This document shows, piece by piece, positions 1 to 11,380 of a DNA stretch of 64,000 bases. The first letter of the stretch is position 1; every line of letters starts with the position of its first letter. A program made the translations under genes and the position numbers. The notes beneath the pieces were generated by a model. That model saw only the letters and a program-made list of their open reading frames with translations, made no database searches and was not told the origin of the DNA. Source of the DNA: Adiantum capillus-veneris (taxonomy: Eukaryota > Streptophyta > Polypodiopsida > Polypodiales > Pteridaceae); contig CM043968.1 in NCBI GenBank assembly GCA_014529385.2, forward strand, positions 126,299,018 to 126,363,017, read 5' to 3'.

Positions 1-1
1 T

Positions 2-1057
2 GAGGCCCTCCGCAAACAGCTCCAAGACTTCCAGGAGCAACAAAGAAGAGAAACAGAGCCACCACAAGAAGAAGCAGGGGGAGCAGCCATAGAGCTACCA
101 GAAACTGGAGAGGCAACCACAATTGAAGATCCAGCCCCAGTTCAAGAAGTGGCCTCGACTTCAGGAATCTCTGAAGAAGAAGAACAAAGGCTCCAGGACC
201 AAATAGAAAAGTCAACAGAGGAAAGTGCCAAGGCGGAAATGGAATGGGAAAGGAGACTCCTCATCTCCATTAGACTTCAAGGTTTAGACACAAAAGTGCT
301 CCATGAAGAGTGGATGCAACCCAACCTGCCTTTCCCTCTGATGAAATTTGATGTGATAAAGACGAAAAAGAGAATAGAGGAGGAGCAGTATGTCGCTCTT
401 TACGAAGGCGACATCACAAAGGATGAACAATCAAAGAAGATTGTAGATTCTCAACCTAGATGGAGGAAAGGTTGGCTGAACAAATACCTAGCCTACCTCA
501 TCTACTTGGTAGAGGCTCCAAAGGAGATTCGGGAGGATGCAACCTTCTGCCCGGCGCCAAGAGTCAGAAGCTGGAAAGACCATGGCAGGATTGCAGAAAA
601 GAAGCCAAATTGGCTTAATTACCCAAGGATGCCAGGACCAAAAGCAGGAGAGAGAATAGGTAAAGCCTACATGGTGAAAACCCTAACGGGCACCATCAAA
701 CTCTTTACTGGCTCTCCTGACCTTTCATGTCAGATGCTAAAGAAAATCTGCAGGACTCTCTTAGCATGCATTGAAGTGTTCGCACCAGATAAATCCACTA
801 ACTCGAGTCTACTATCGACGGCCGACACAGTGACGGATTTGATGTATGATCTTTCATTGCAGCCATCACCAAAGGTGTTACATCTCTTATACCAAAGAAT
901 TATGTTTTTGCCTAGCTTCCACATGCAAACATTCGAAGAAGCTTTCTACACCGGTTTTTTCACTCACGAAAGCAAAATATTCGGCCCAACCTTGACCATC
1001 GGCAACCTACGCTACAAATCACACTTGCAGATGCTCAAGACGACAAGACTCTATTGA
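2..1057 (+). CDS. C-terminal part of a large LTR-element protein (coiled coil plus conserved tail), 5' end outside window
   Basis: The frame is open from base 2, so the start lies upstream of the window; the first possible initiator inside is a GTG at 149. The visible part is Glu/Gln-rich (coiled-coil type, to about codon 95), then a more globular tail. It aligns with the broken minus-strand gene at 33.7-34.2 kb through EEEEQRLQ/EEEEKLRKE, EWERRLL/EWEQRVFN, WMQPNLPFPL/WLQPSLPYPL and the shared stretch ending LVEAPK. In that copy the upstream part resembles the 'putative plant transposon protein' family (PF20167 type), so this is probably the end of the same roughly 1000-residue protein. The stop is about 37 bp before the polypurine tract and 3' LTR, making it the last ORF of its element. 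Role unknown; structural or gag-like is a guess. Confidence 0.6.
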   Translation, partial: EALRKQLQDFQEQQRRETEPPQEEAGGAAIELPETGEATTIEDPAPVQEVASTSGISEEEEQRLQDQIEKSTEESAKAEMEWERRLLISIRLQGLDTKVLHEEWMQPNLPFPLMKFDVIKTKKRIEEEQYVALYEGDITKDEQSKKIVDSQPRWRKGWLNKYLAYLIYLVEAPKEIREDATFCPAPRVRSWKDHGRIAEKKPNWLNYPRMPGPKAGERIGKAYMVKTLTGTIKLFTGSPDLSCQMLKKICRTLLACIEVFAPDKSTNSSLLSTADTVTDLMYDLSLQPSPKVLHLLYQRIMFLPSFHMQTFEEAFYTGFFTHESKIFGPTLTIGNLRYKSHLQMLKTTRLY

Positions 1058-1094
1058 TCAAGCCTAAAAGTCATGTCAGGGACGACATGAACGC

Positions 1095-1107
1095 GGAGGG
1101 GGGGGAG
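1095..1107 (+). other. Polypurine tract of LTR element
   Basis: Uninterrupted purine run ending GGGGAG directly before the TGTTGAG of the LTR. The sequence upstream (GGGACGAC...GCGGAGG) recurs before LTR 'B' at 5041-5053 and, degraded, on the minus strand at 39265-39278, so these elements share a family-specific plus-strand primer. Confidence 0.65.
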
Positions 1108-1316
1108 TGTTGAGCCAGCAGAGGATCACACCCACATTTTTGCTCACACCCATCATTTTGTGACCATTGATTGTAATAAATGTCTTTCCGACATTAATTT
1201 TGATTTGAGCCATTCATTAAGTAACGGGACTCAATTGAGTTTCCAGCTTGTAATCCCGAAGTAATTTCACCTGTTGATGTAAATAATTAGAGATGTTCTC
1301 ACCTCCAAGGCTGAGG

Positions 1317-1323
1317 TATATAA
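1317..1323 (+). promoter_or_regulatory. TATA box of LTR 'A'
   Basis: TATATAA, 210 bp into the LTR. LTR 'B' (5287-5293) and the minus-strand LTR (39080-39086) have the same heptamer about 180-235 bp from their starts, which supports a U3 promoter. Confidence 0.55.
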
Positions 1324-1393
1324 GCCAAAGTTTTGTAACCTAAAGAAGATTCAATTATTAATCAAAGTGAGTTTTTGAGCGCCGTGACTGTGT

Positions 1394-1395
<2 letters not shown>

Positions 1396-1480
<85 letters not shown>
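1396..1480 (+). repeat. (GA)n microsatellite inside LTR 'A'
   Basis: 85 bp of pure GA dinucleotide, about 75 bp downstream of the TATA box, so within the likely transcribed part of the LTR. The related LTR at 27.8 kb has only a short CT/GA stretch at the equivalent place. Confidence 0.95.
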
Positions 1481-1482
<2 letters not shown>

Positions 1483-2107
1483 TTATCTTCTTGCTACGCG
1501 AGCTACGGGGCCGCCATTGGAGAAGCGTCACCGCCATTGTGTTAGCAACGGTGAGAGCTACGCACAGATACCAAGAGTGCGCGCTATCGGCTTCTACGTG
1601 TGGTAAGTTCCTACGAGCTTCGGTGTGAGTTTTCTTTCAACTCGTGTGTCGGAATAGAGCGTGCAGCATATCTATAGAACCACAACGAGTAGAGCTACAC
1701 ATTAGTACCATCGGGGTCAAGTTTCGGTCACCTGTATTTTTCGGCCTGTCTTCATACGCGTTTGCCGCACGGAGTGGTTATAGGTTGATTCTGCAGTTCA
1801 AGTCTTTAGGGTGTTGTTCTTACCTAGTGTCTAGACTTCCCCTTGAGTTTGAGATTGATTCAATGATTCTAGATCCTGTTTCGTATAGCATTCGTTCATA
1901 GTACGGATTTCAGTCACTTGCGTATTCTAGAACTTAGATTTGATTTCCTTAGTAGTGATTGTCATTAGAAGGTCGAGTAGGTGATTTGACACCCACCTAG
2001 TTGTTTCCATGCGCCTGCGGGTCAAGCTCCGTCCTCGTCTGACAAATTCTGTTGTTGGTTGAGTTCTCGCTATTTAGCTTCCGCTAGCGGCTTAACCGCC
2101 TTAACAA

Positions 2108-3871
2108 GCTTACATAACGGAACCCTTTCGAGAGCAATTATTTGAGCCATTTGGATGGACTCAAATATTGGCAACCTTGGATGTGTGTGTAAATGAGCTA
2201 ACTCCAACCAAGATTTGTGATAACGAAGGCTACGACCTAGTTTCATGTTTTATGTTGAAAGTGCTGAGAAATGCTAATGAGATTTGTGAGAATGAAAATA
2301 AAGGGACAAATAGCTATGTCATGGAGGATGCTGCACAAACACAAACTAGGAGAGCAATACAACCATGTGGAGATGTCATCATTGTACAAACTCAAGATCA
2401 AAGGAAGAATGAGGAAGAAGCCAAAGATGAAAAATATCCCACATTGATCAAATTCAATTTATGCGGACAAACATGGATCAAAGTTACATGTTTGGCCGCA
2501 ATTGATCCTTATGCTACTAAGAATATAATGTCATATGGCACTTGGATAATGATGGGAAAGCCGGAAATTAAAGAAGTGGAGGAAAGAGTATACACCAGTG
2601 CCAAAACACCAATCCAAAGTTTTGGCATAGCGGAGGCCATACTCAAGTTGAGTCATGGGGAGTTCAAAGACAACTTCAACATAGTTGACTCACATCACAT
2701 CAAAGAAAGTCTAGTCCTAAAAAAGAGTTGGAAGAATATCTTCCTCAGGCAACAATAAAAGGCATCAACAACAACAACAAAGACGGTCCAAGAGACATCA
2801 ACAAAAAAGACACAACCATCTGCAGCAGAAAAAGCTAAATCCAAACTAAACATTGAAGAAGATCATCCTCGCAAGTCAGTTTTACCTTCGACAAGCCCAC
2901 ATCAAAGCTCAAGCAAAGCCTCTATGTCAAGAACGAAAGCTTCAACAATGCCATGGATCCCTAAACAAAAGGTTTTGAAACCTAAATCTCCATCACAGCA
3001 AAGTCTCCAAAAGAAGCAAAGAAATGTCAAGAAGGTGTTGGTATCCAAGGAGCACATTGAAGTCAAAGATCCAATTTGGATACACTCTCAAGAAAAATCT
3101 CAACAACAAAAGGCGAAAAGGTGGGTGGCCTCAAATGATGTTTGGGGCAAAAAGCCCAAGTTAACGGCATGGAACTTCTCACCCTTACAAAGAAACCCCA
3201 CAAAGAACAAGCCAAGCATTCAACGCAAGACAACCAACTCAACTAGGAGAAAGAAGAAGAAAAAGAAAAGAGCTTCAAAGAAGCAAGCAATACAACAAAT
3301 ATGGGTACCAAAGTCAAAGATTTATCAAAGTACCCAACAAGGCCAAATGAAGACAAAGAATAGAATGGTTCCCGTCAAGCTACTTGAAGCACAAGGATTC
3401 TATGAAGGCAACACCCAAATATGGTTACCCAAAGTAGTTGCTCAACCTAGAGCCACTAAGACCAACCAGGTAGCAAAGGATCCCACACAAAGACAATCAA
3501 CAACAACAAAGAGCCAATGGAGACTAAGCACAACCAAGGGAGAAACAACCTCAAAATGGATCCCTTGTCTTCTATTACAAAAGCAAGGATTTTACAATGG
3601 TAATAGTCAAGTATGGATACAAAATCTTAGTGTCCATCAAGTCAAGGGAGCAACTCATGAAGCAAGAACAAAGTGGGTCCCAAAACCGCTGTTGAAAACT
3701 CAAGCTCCTCACAAAGAAGAAAAAGTAAATGTACAACAATGCGGCCTCCTTACGGAACATCCCATGCAACAAAAGAAGCTAGAGGGGTCAAAGTATGCCA
3801 ACTTACTTGAAAAGATGGTGGCATCCAAAGACCAAATCAATGATAGAGGCCTTAATCTCAAGAACTTATGA
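2108..3871 (+). pseudogene. Retroelement ORF: pre-RT linker fused to second retropepsin-like domain and WxPK repeat tail
   Basis: One reading frame from 2108 to the stop at 3871, broken only by an in-frame TAA at 2756-2758. Its first part (AYITEPF, LFEPF, WTQILAT, DVCVN) matches 8130-8230 of the plus-strand Gypsy-like element, just before reverse transcriptase. RT, RNase H and integrase are absent: the frame goes straight into a retropepsin-like region whose active-site DTGA has become DPYA. After the TAA comes a basic tail with repeated Trp motifs (PWIPK, IWVPK, IWLPK, KWIPC, VWIQN, KWVPK) at irregular 20-60 residue spacing. This is a pol-deleted derivative. The element at 1-2106 is inserted in its 5' part. 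Confidence 0.55.
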
Positions 3872-5040
3872 CATTGGGTTTCAGGCCATGAACAGGTAAG
3901 TCCAAGTCTCCATTAAAAATATATGGCATAAAAGTCAAGAGTCGGACAACTGAGCCACTAAATGAGGAAGGCATTAGTCCCAAAGCTTCAAGTAATATTC
4001 TCTGTGGTCTAAGAGTATTAGCTATTCTAGGTACTGCTCAAGGTGGAGGATTTGAGCATATTTATTTTGTGTTTCTCATGCTGGTATAGGTGAGCATACG
4101 AGTCCAAGTCTATGTATTTTAAGTTTGGTAAAGTGAAGAAGAGAGTCCAAAAGACACTCACGCACTATGCATAGTGAGTAATGAGTGGAGAAGCTTCAAC
4201 ATCAAAAACCCTTCTTGGAAATGTGGAAGCTATTGAGATGTCCTTGGGATATCACATGTGCTACATTTGTTCCTTGAAGCACCCAACAACTCATTTTTCA
4301 CACCGCATGATTTTCTTGAAAGAACTCTTGTGTGCATATAGAGTGTCCCATAATTGGCACTTGCATTACACACTCTTACTTTATTTGTCCCAAGCACTCA
4401 CCTTGCACGAACAGGTACTCAACTTCCAAGTGTTCAACCCCAATAAGAGCGTATACCAAAGGCATTTTTTCCCATTAGGTTTTTCCCTTTGGTCATTCAG
4501 GTTCTAGATCCTAATTTAGAAACACCCATCACTTTTATTGTATATATTTCTTCCATCAAATGAAACCAATAAATAATTTGTCACACGATCTTCAAAGAGA
4601 TAAAGTGGTGCCACATTGTTCTCAACTACGCTTTGATAAGAGCAGCTCTTATCTTCAAAGATACCAACAAAGCTCTATTGACAAAGTGGCAAAGAAAATC
4701 AAATTGGAGATGCTAGTACACACATGTCAAAGTCTCAAACATTTTGAGATATGAGCTCTAATAAAAAGTCGAGTGCACCAGAAGGCAAAGTATCCAAAGA
4801 AGTAGGTATCATCAACCAACTGCACAAATGGAAAGGTAAAGCAGGATGTGCAACAACATGCACAAATGCCTCGTGCAAAAAATCCAAATCACAAAGAAAA
4901 CATGTTCATCAATCAAAGGAAAATGGGCACCCCATTTGAACAAGCAAAACATGCCAGATATAACTCAATCAAGGAAGGGGGGAGTTTCATCAACAAGAAG
5001 ACCATACTACAAATGGTCGTGTCAAGGGACGACACAAGCT
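3872..5040 (+). other. Decayed 3' internal region of the same element
   Basis: No convincing gene. Short open stretches (4181-4507, 4560-4754, 4751-4939) match no family I recognise. Two purine-rich segments (AAGGAAGGGGGGAG near 4972 and again at 5041) resemble a duplicated polypurine tract, and GGGACGACACAAGC precedes the second, as before LTR 'A'. Confidence 0.4.
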
Positions 5041-5053
5041 AGGAAGGGGGGAG
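5041..5053 (+). other. Polypurine tract before LTR 'B'
   Basis: AGGAAGGGGGGAG immediately followed by TGTTTGGAGG, the same arrangement as at 1095-1107. Confidence 0.6.
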
Positions 5054-5990
5054 TGTTTGGAGGTGATAACAACATACAAGTGCCCACCTAGCCAAGGTGC
5101 CCGTTGGGTCAGTCGGCCAAAGTTTTGATGTGGTCACATTATTTTTCCGATGTTTAATACATCAAACTCTGTAAAAGCCTAATGACAATCGTCTATGTCA
5201 AGTCTAAGTCAAAGATGTAATTTTTCCAATGATGTATGTAAAGGTCCATGAGAAGTTGGCCGCCAGCCACTTTAGAAAGCCCTAGGTATATAATACACTA
5301 AGGTTAGTGGGAAGGGGAGATTATTTTTGAAGATAAGTGACTATTGCTGTACGCACAGGGAGCGACCTCTTGGCTCCAACTTGTAATCATTGCTATTGTA
5401 GCTACGGTAATCCAAATTCAGTTTTGTTTATTGCATTGTGTTCTTCTTACTCTGCTCTTTCATTCAAGTGTAAGCATTCAAGATTCGGTGTAGGTATCAA
5501 ACGCAACCGTTGTGGCCTTAAATCGCTGTTTTGAGTGTTTATATGCGTATTTTATGTTGTTTTGACCCTAGAAGAGGCTTTACAGACCCAAAAACAACCC
5601 TTTAGAATCATCCATTTACTATTTTTGTGTACTTTGGGAAGAATGATCGCGATCCGTGTACCCATCCAGAATGCTGTGACGGTAATAGGATATGCTCCTA
5701 ATAGTCCCCTATAGCTTCCCTTCAAGTTTCATGCGAATCCGATATGATGTCCATGGTAAACATGTGTGATGACTATAGAGCTGTGTAGAAGGACATAGAC
5801 AGATTACTTGGCTTTAGTGCATTTGATTTGCTGGTAGAGTTAGTAGTTGCATCTCTTTGAGTTCACTTCATTAGGATTGACACCCTAGTGAGTTTCCATG
5901 CCTCATCCGAGTCGCTTCCCTGGTATTGATATTTATGTTGATGCCTCAAGGCTATGCTATGGACGTCCATCGTGGCGACCTGCAAACAAT
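5054..5990 (+). repeat. LTR 'B' (3' end approximate)
   Basis: Starts TGTTTGG after the polypurine tract and has a TATATAA box at 5287-5293. Near 5880 it shares GACACCC and GTTTCCATGC with LTR 'A' (1989-2012), where that motif lies about 117 bp from the LTR end; the same spacing would put the end near 5990. I see no clear terminal CA plus PBS. A PBS-like TGGTAT lies at 5922. The LTR may be shared by the upstream and downstream elements, or join a truncated one. Confidence 0.5.
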
Positions 5991-6767
5991 ATAGAAAGAA
6001 CACAACCAATGTTGGGTGAACAACCTCCATTTACCAGACATAATGCAGTGCTTGTAAAGTACATGCATTTTGAAGGAGTTGTAGAGGAACAAGAACTAGT
6101 GCCTATGTCACCTTGTGTTGAGCCTAGTCCATCTACAGTAATGGTCGAAGGAGAGTGGTATAATTCACATCCACCTTCAATGGAAGAGCCTGTGACTTAT
6201 GCTACACTAGAGCTTACACCGATGTACTTTGTAGCTAATCAAGGTGTTAGACCTCCAATTGTAAGACCCATGATTAAGCCAAAGACTGGGAATTGTCATA
6301 GTTGTGGTGCAGATGATCATTGGAAAAATGAATGCCCAAAACCCAACAAGAACATTAAGCGAGTTGAAGCTTTTTGTACACAATGTTGCAAGAAGGATGG
6401 ACACTTCCTTGAAGACTTTCCAAAAGATCCGTTAAACAGAGGAAAAGCAATTGTGAATATAGTTCAAGTGATACCTAGTAGCTCTTCGGAAAGTGAACCT
6501 ATTGTTCCATTCAAGGTGATCGCTAGAGCCCAAGCTATGAAAAAGAAACATAACTCCTCTAATGAATCAGAGAATACTAAAAATTCCTTTCAAAAGACCA
6601 AGAAAAGAAGACGCCAAAGATATGAGATGAGAAAACAAAAACAAAAGGAGAAAATTGAGGAAAAAGCCAAAAAACTATTCCAAGAAAAAGTGAAAGAAAC
6701 TAGGAGTGAAATTAAAAAAACCACAATAAAATCTGGAGGATCAATTTTGGTAGATAAATTTTTTTGA
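5898..6767 (+). pseudogene. Gag C-terminus with two zinc knuckles (Gypsy-like)
   Basis: An open frame of about 289 codons whose first part overlaps the presumed LTR 'B' end, so the true start is uncertain and the gag core is missing. At about residues 134-147 there is a canonical CCHC knuckle (CHSCGADDHWKNEC). A second follows after about 20 residues with five residues between Cys and His (CTQCCKKDGHFLED) and Phe in place of the last Cys. The rest is Ser- then Lys/Glu-rich. Knuckles bind genomic RNA in retrotransposon nucleocapsids. The remaining pol domains lie downstream on the same strand. Confidence 0.6.
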
Positions 6768-6858
6768 GCCAATCAATGCAGCCTTATAAGCTTTTCAAGT
6801 GGGACTTACATCATGCCAAAATATAAAAAACAAATGGAAAAAATAACCTTCTCCAGAT

Positions 6859-8093
6859 ATGGAAGTAGCTAAGCTTGAAGCTTATCAAAATTTGGTAAGA
6901 ATTACTCAAGAAATGCTGGAAAAACAAAAACCCAAGCTTGAGAGTATAGCAAAACCTGAGGAGCTTGTGGTAGAAACCAATAAAGAGAAATCCAAAGTGG
7001 TGGTAGAACCCCACCTTGAAACTAAAGAGCCGAAACTCATAGTGTTTGATAGTGAAGATGCTTTGGATAGAATTCCATTTGTGGAGGAAGACTGCCCACC
7101 AGGACATTTATGGAAAAAAGTGAGAGAGATTAATGATGGGAGCATAACTTTGAAATCCGATTCTATAGATGAAGTTTGGTTAGACAATTTACTTCATGAT
7201 ATGGACAATGACATACAATCCTTGTATGGGGATTGCGGCTCTGAAGCATCAGGAATGTCTAAGCCATTGACTCTAAAAACACTACCCTCTTACTTAGGAG
7301 ACAACGAAGATGATTCATAGTGTGCAAAACCACTCAAGTAAAAAGTGCAAAACAGACCCTAGAGGTAGAGAACATCCATTCAATCATGTCAACACCCATT
7401 CAATGTACTCTTACCTTGGGAGAATTGTTAAAAATTAGACCATGTTTATGGAATGATTTACAAAAAACTCTAGATAAGGTGGGGATAATAGGGCTAATTG
7501 CAAAATATTTGGGTAAGTTGAAACATGAATTGGATAACAAGGAAATTAAATCCGTCCCTATGAATAAAGTCAAAGAATACTATGAGGGAAAAGAAGGAAA
7601 TACAACCCTTCTGGTGAGATATAATGATGTAGAAACCACGACAATGCTGGACAGTTGGGCTAGCATAGCGATAGCCACAAAAGCAGTATGGGAATCATGG
7701 GGAGAACCAGCCATTAGACAAACTCAAATGAAATTACAATTGGCGGATGGACACATAGAAAAACCCCTAGGACTGCTTGAAAAAGTGATAGTTAGTTCCT
7801 GTGAAATTGATTATCAACATACTTTTGCGATAGTGGACTTTGGAAATAAGCTTAATTATGAAATCATCTTAGGAAGGCCATTTATGTGGCAAGTACAACT
7901 CATTCAAGATTTGGGAAACAACTACCTGGTCTTGAAGCAAGTGGGATCAATAACAAGGGTTAATTTGAAAGATCACACTTATAGAGATCTAATGAAAACA
8001 CCCATTCAAGAATTTGACTCAGTCTCTTCAGCTGAATCAAAGCTTCCATCTTGGTTAAACAAAGACACCCCTATTTGGATGTGTGGAGACTAA
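6859..8093 (+). pseudogene. Gag-pol linker and first aspartic protease (PR1), decayed
   Basis: Two adjoining frames (6859-7320 and 7320-8093). The first is acidic and unrecognised. The second opens with TLTLGELLKIRP, a stretch shared with the minus-strand element at 40.95 kb. It then has the retropepsin layout: active site DTGA mutated to DSWA near 7650, and the conserved EIILGRPFM (flap/IILG region) near 7860. Loss of the DTG triad implies an inactive protease. Family: Gypsy-type retropepsin. Confidence 0.6.
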
Positions 8094-9158
8094 AAAAAAA
8101 AGGGAGTTTACAACGAGAAGAATGTATCTTGCATAGATGAAGCATATATAACTGAACCCTTTCTGGAGCATTTGTTTGAGCCATTTGAATGGACTCAAAT
8201 ATTGGCAACAATGGATGTGTGTGTGAATACGTCTATGCCTACTCAATTTTGCAATGAGGATGGTTATGACATAACTCCCATACAAATGATCTCAACCATT
8301 CCAGTTGAAGATGAAGTTCAAAAACCCAAGGACTTATTGAAAGATCAACAAGTCTTTTCAGACCTCTATTATGATGTTATTGACGAGTTTGAAGAACATT
8401 CAGCTACATCCGATGATTTTGGATCAGAAAAATAATATGTAAGAGCCAAACTACTCCTAACTTTGGAGGAGAAGAAAAGTTTTTTTGACTTTCCAAACCA
8501 GAAACCAAGAAGACAAAAATAGTATAGAGGGAAAAGAGAAAACAAAAAACTTTAAATCTAGACCTATGCCATCATTTTCTAGCAAAACACAGTTTTTAAA
8601 GCAGATAGATGTACATGATTGTGTCAAAGACAAAATCACGGGTAGATATCCTTCAGACAACAAACAAGGAACATCAAAAACATAAAGGAAAATGAGAAAG
8701 GAAACTCAATCAAAACCTAAGCACCAAGATGATGAATCATCCATGACACAACTTGAACAAAAGAAAAAATATCGAGTTGAAGAAAACTATAAAAGAGGTG
8801 TATACCGCTGAAATGGAAACAACCGAGGAAGAGAATAAAGATGTAATGAGTGTTCCATCCCATTATAAGAAATATACTCTCCAAAATCGAAAGATTATAA
8901 TGGAACAACCTGCAAGGGAACTAAGAAAGCATGGTGAGTCATATGAAGGACCTAAAAATGCAAAGCAAATAGATTTAGCCAAACCAGGAGAAGAGCCTAG
9001 ACCTGCCTACATTGCGAATGACTTGAGTGAAGAGAAGAAGAGCTTTTTCTAAGCTATTGAAAGAATACCAAGATATCTTTTCTTGGTCTTATAAAGATCT
9101 CAAGGGTGTTGATCCAAAAATTTGTCAACATACCTATGAGAGATGATGCAAAAACAAG
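8094..9158 (+). pseudogene. Protease to RT linker
   Basis: Broken by several stops. Recognisable pieces: ITEPF..LFEPF.WTQILAT.DVCVN at about 8135-8230 (shared with 2108-2200), and LKEYQDIFSWSYKDLKGVDP at about 9050-9120, the conserved motif just upstream of the RT fingers in many plant Gypsy elements. Its position supports one continuous ancestral polyprotein. Confidence 0.5.
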
Positions 9159-11380
9159 TAGACAATGATCATATACTTATAATGAAACATTTACCAAAAA
9201 GATTAAAGAAGAGATAGAAAAGCTCAAGGAAGTCGAATTCATTTATGAAACTAAGCACACGAATTGGGTGTCTCCGACTGTGGTGGTACCCAAGAAAAAT
9301 GAAAAACTAAGAGTATGTGTCAATCTCAAAAAATTGAATGCAGCCACCATTAGAGAAAACTACCCTCTTCCAATCACCAAGCATGTTTTAGAACGAGTAG
9401 CAGGAAAAAAAGCTTACATCTTTTCAGACGGCTTTTTGGGGTATAATCAACTTTTGGTTGATCCAAAAGATCAGCATAAAACTACCTTTGCAATTGAATG
9501 GGGTATTTTTGCCTATAGGGTTATGTATTTTGAGCTAACTGATACTCCTGCCACCTTTCAAAGATTGATGAGCCATGATTTCAAAGAATATCTTAGGAAT
9601 TTCTTGGAAGTATATATGGATGATTTATGTGTACATTTATTGATCCAGGCTGATCATTTTGATCATCTCCAACAAAGGTATTCGAAAAATGTAAATTTTA
9701 TAGGATTTACTTAAATCCTGAAAAGTGCACATTTATGGGTAGACAAGGAAAAATTCTTGGACATATACTGTCTAAAAACGTCATAGCGATCGATATGGAT
9801 AAAATTCATGTTATTACTAAATTGCCTAGACCAACAATAGTTAAAGAATCCTTCATGAAGCTTAAAGAAGCTCTCACTTCAGCCCTAATATTGAAAGCAC
9901 CAGATTGGAATGAGATATTCCATGTACATGTTGATGTTTCCAATTTTTCCATTGGGTGTATATTAGCTCAATCAGGAGACAAAAGAATTTATTTTCCCAT
10001 TACTTATGCTAGTAGATAGCTGAATGTGGTAGAGAAAAACTATACAACCACCAAAAGAGAAGGATTAGGGATGATCTATGTTGTAAAAAAGTATAGACAT
10101 TACCTATTAGCCAACATATTTGTGTTCTTTGTGGGTCACCAAGATTTATTGTATTTGGTCAACAAGCCATGCAAGATAGGGAGAATAGTGAGATGGTTCA
10201 TCATCCTTTGGAATTTGATTTCACTGTAGTTGTAAAAGAAGGCACCACACACCAAAGAGCAGATCATTTATCAAGGATTATTTCAAGAGAACCACCAAAA
10301 GGGGTAGACAATGATTTACCAGATTGGAAATGATACCCTGTTGGTAAAAAAATATGGTTTCATTGATGACTATAGATCAAGTGGATTCTCACATATCACT
10401 TCCTATTACACAAGGATTGATTGGACAATCGGGTATGTATCAATTACTAGCTGGAAGACTATACAAAAGAAATCGAGATGGAATATTGCTTTTGTGTATT
10501 AATCATGAGGAGAAAACCCAATACCTAAATCAAGCACACATGACCATAGTAGGACTTCACTTAATTTGCAGAAGATCAAACTATGCAACGGATTATGAGA
10601 CTTGGAGTATTTTGGCCAACCATGAGAAGTGATGTTCACTCATTTGTGAAAGAATGTCTTCAATGCCGGAAACAAACATCCATACCTCATGTGACATTAT
10701 TTCAAATCTCACTCGTTTCTAAGTGGAGTAACTACATACTTACTTACTTTTATCAAGCAAAACATTTCCGGAGGATATGAGTAAACACCACCAAAGAGCT
10801 ATTGAAACTGAAGCAAGAGACTACTATTCACAAGATATGGACTTCCAATAGAAATTGTCAGTGATAGGGGACTCATTTCCTCAATGAGGTAATTGAGTAT
10901 CTACTGAATGAATTTATGGTCATCCTATAAAAAATACGCTCCATATCATCCACAAGCAAATGGACAAGCTGAACACACAAATAAAATTCTTAGCTTGGTA
11001 TTTACTAAAGTGGTTAGTTCAAGACGAACTGATTGGGAAATGAATCTACATGCTACTCTATGGGCTTACAGAGTTTCATTCAAGATAGGTTTAAATGCTA
11101 CACCCTTTAACCTTGTTTATGGTCTTGATACCATATTATCGATAGAATTTCTATTGCCAACACTAATGGTAGCTAAAGATCTTGAGTGGACTGAACATGA
11201 ATTGTCAGAGAGGCTTGAAGTTTTAGAAAAGATGAACAAAGGCTAGCAGCTATAGCTCACATATGTGCACAAAAAACGGAAGCAAAAACAATTTTTTTGA
11301 TTCACATCTAGTCACAAATATCGTCAAAAAGGGGACCTAGTTTTAGTTTATTCCCTTAACACTAGTTTGGTACCAAAACA
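9159..11380 (+). pseudogene. Gypsy reverse transcriptase, RNase H and integrase, decayed
   Basis: RT (about 9180-9720) shows WVSPTVVVPKK, LRVCVNLKKLN, a mutated FSDGFLGYNQ for the first Asp motif, and YMDD near 9617. RNase H (about 9735-10310) has VHVDVSNFSIGCILAQ, NYTTTKREGLGM and the relic of ADHLSRI. Integrase (about 10320-11380) keeps the end of the zinc domain (CLQCRKQ), the relic SDRG and PYHPQANGQAEHTNK carrying the catalytic Glu, then the basic RLAAIAHICA...KKGDLVL tail. Many frameshifts and stops; not functional. Same family as the protease fragments around it. Confidence 0.8.

Larger units (their letters stand above)
1108..2106 (+). repeat. 3' LTR, family 'A'
   Basis: Begins TGTTGAG directly after the polypurine tract and ends TTAACA where coding sequence of another element resumes (GCT TAC ATA at 2108). 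It contains a TATA box at 1317, a long GA microsatellite just downstream, and a 3' part that matches, on the opposite strand, 27164-28102 (for example GCGCCTGCGGGTC and GAGTTCTCGCT). The 3' boundary rests on that comparison and on the return of the second element's reading frame. The 5' copy is outside the window, so the target-site duplication cannot be checked. Confidence 0.65.

Noticed and set aside
5337-5534. 65-codon plus-strand frame
   Set aside because: Lies within LTR 'B'; no motifs.
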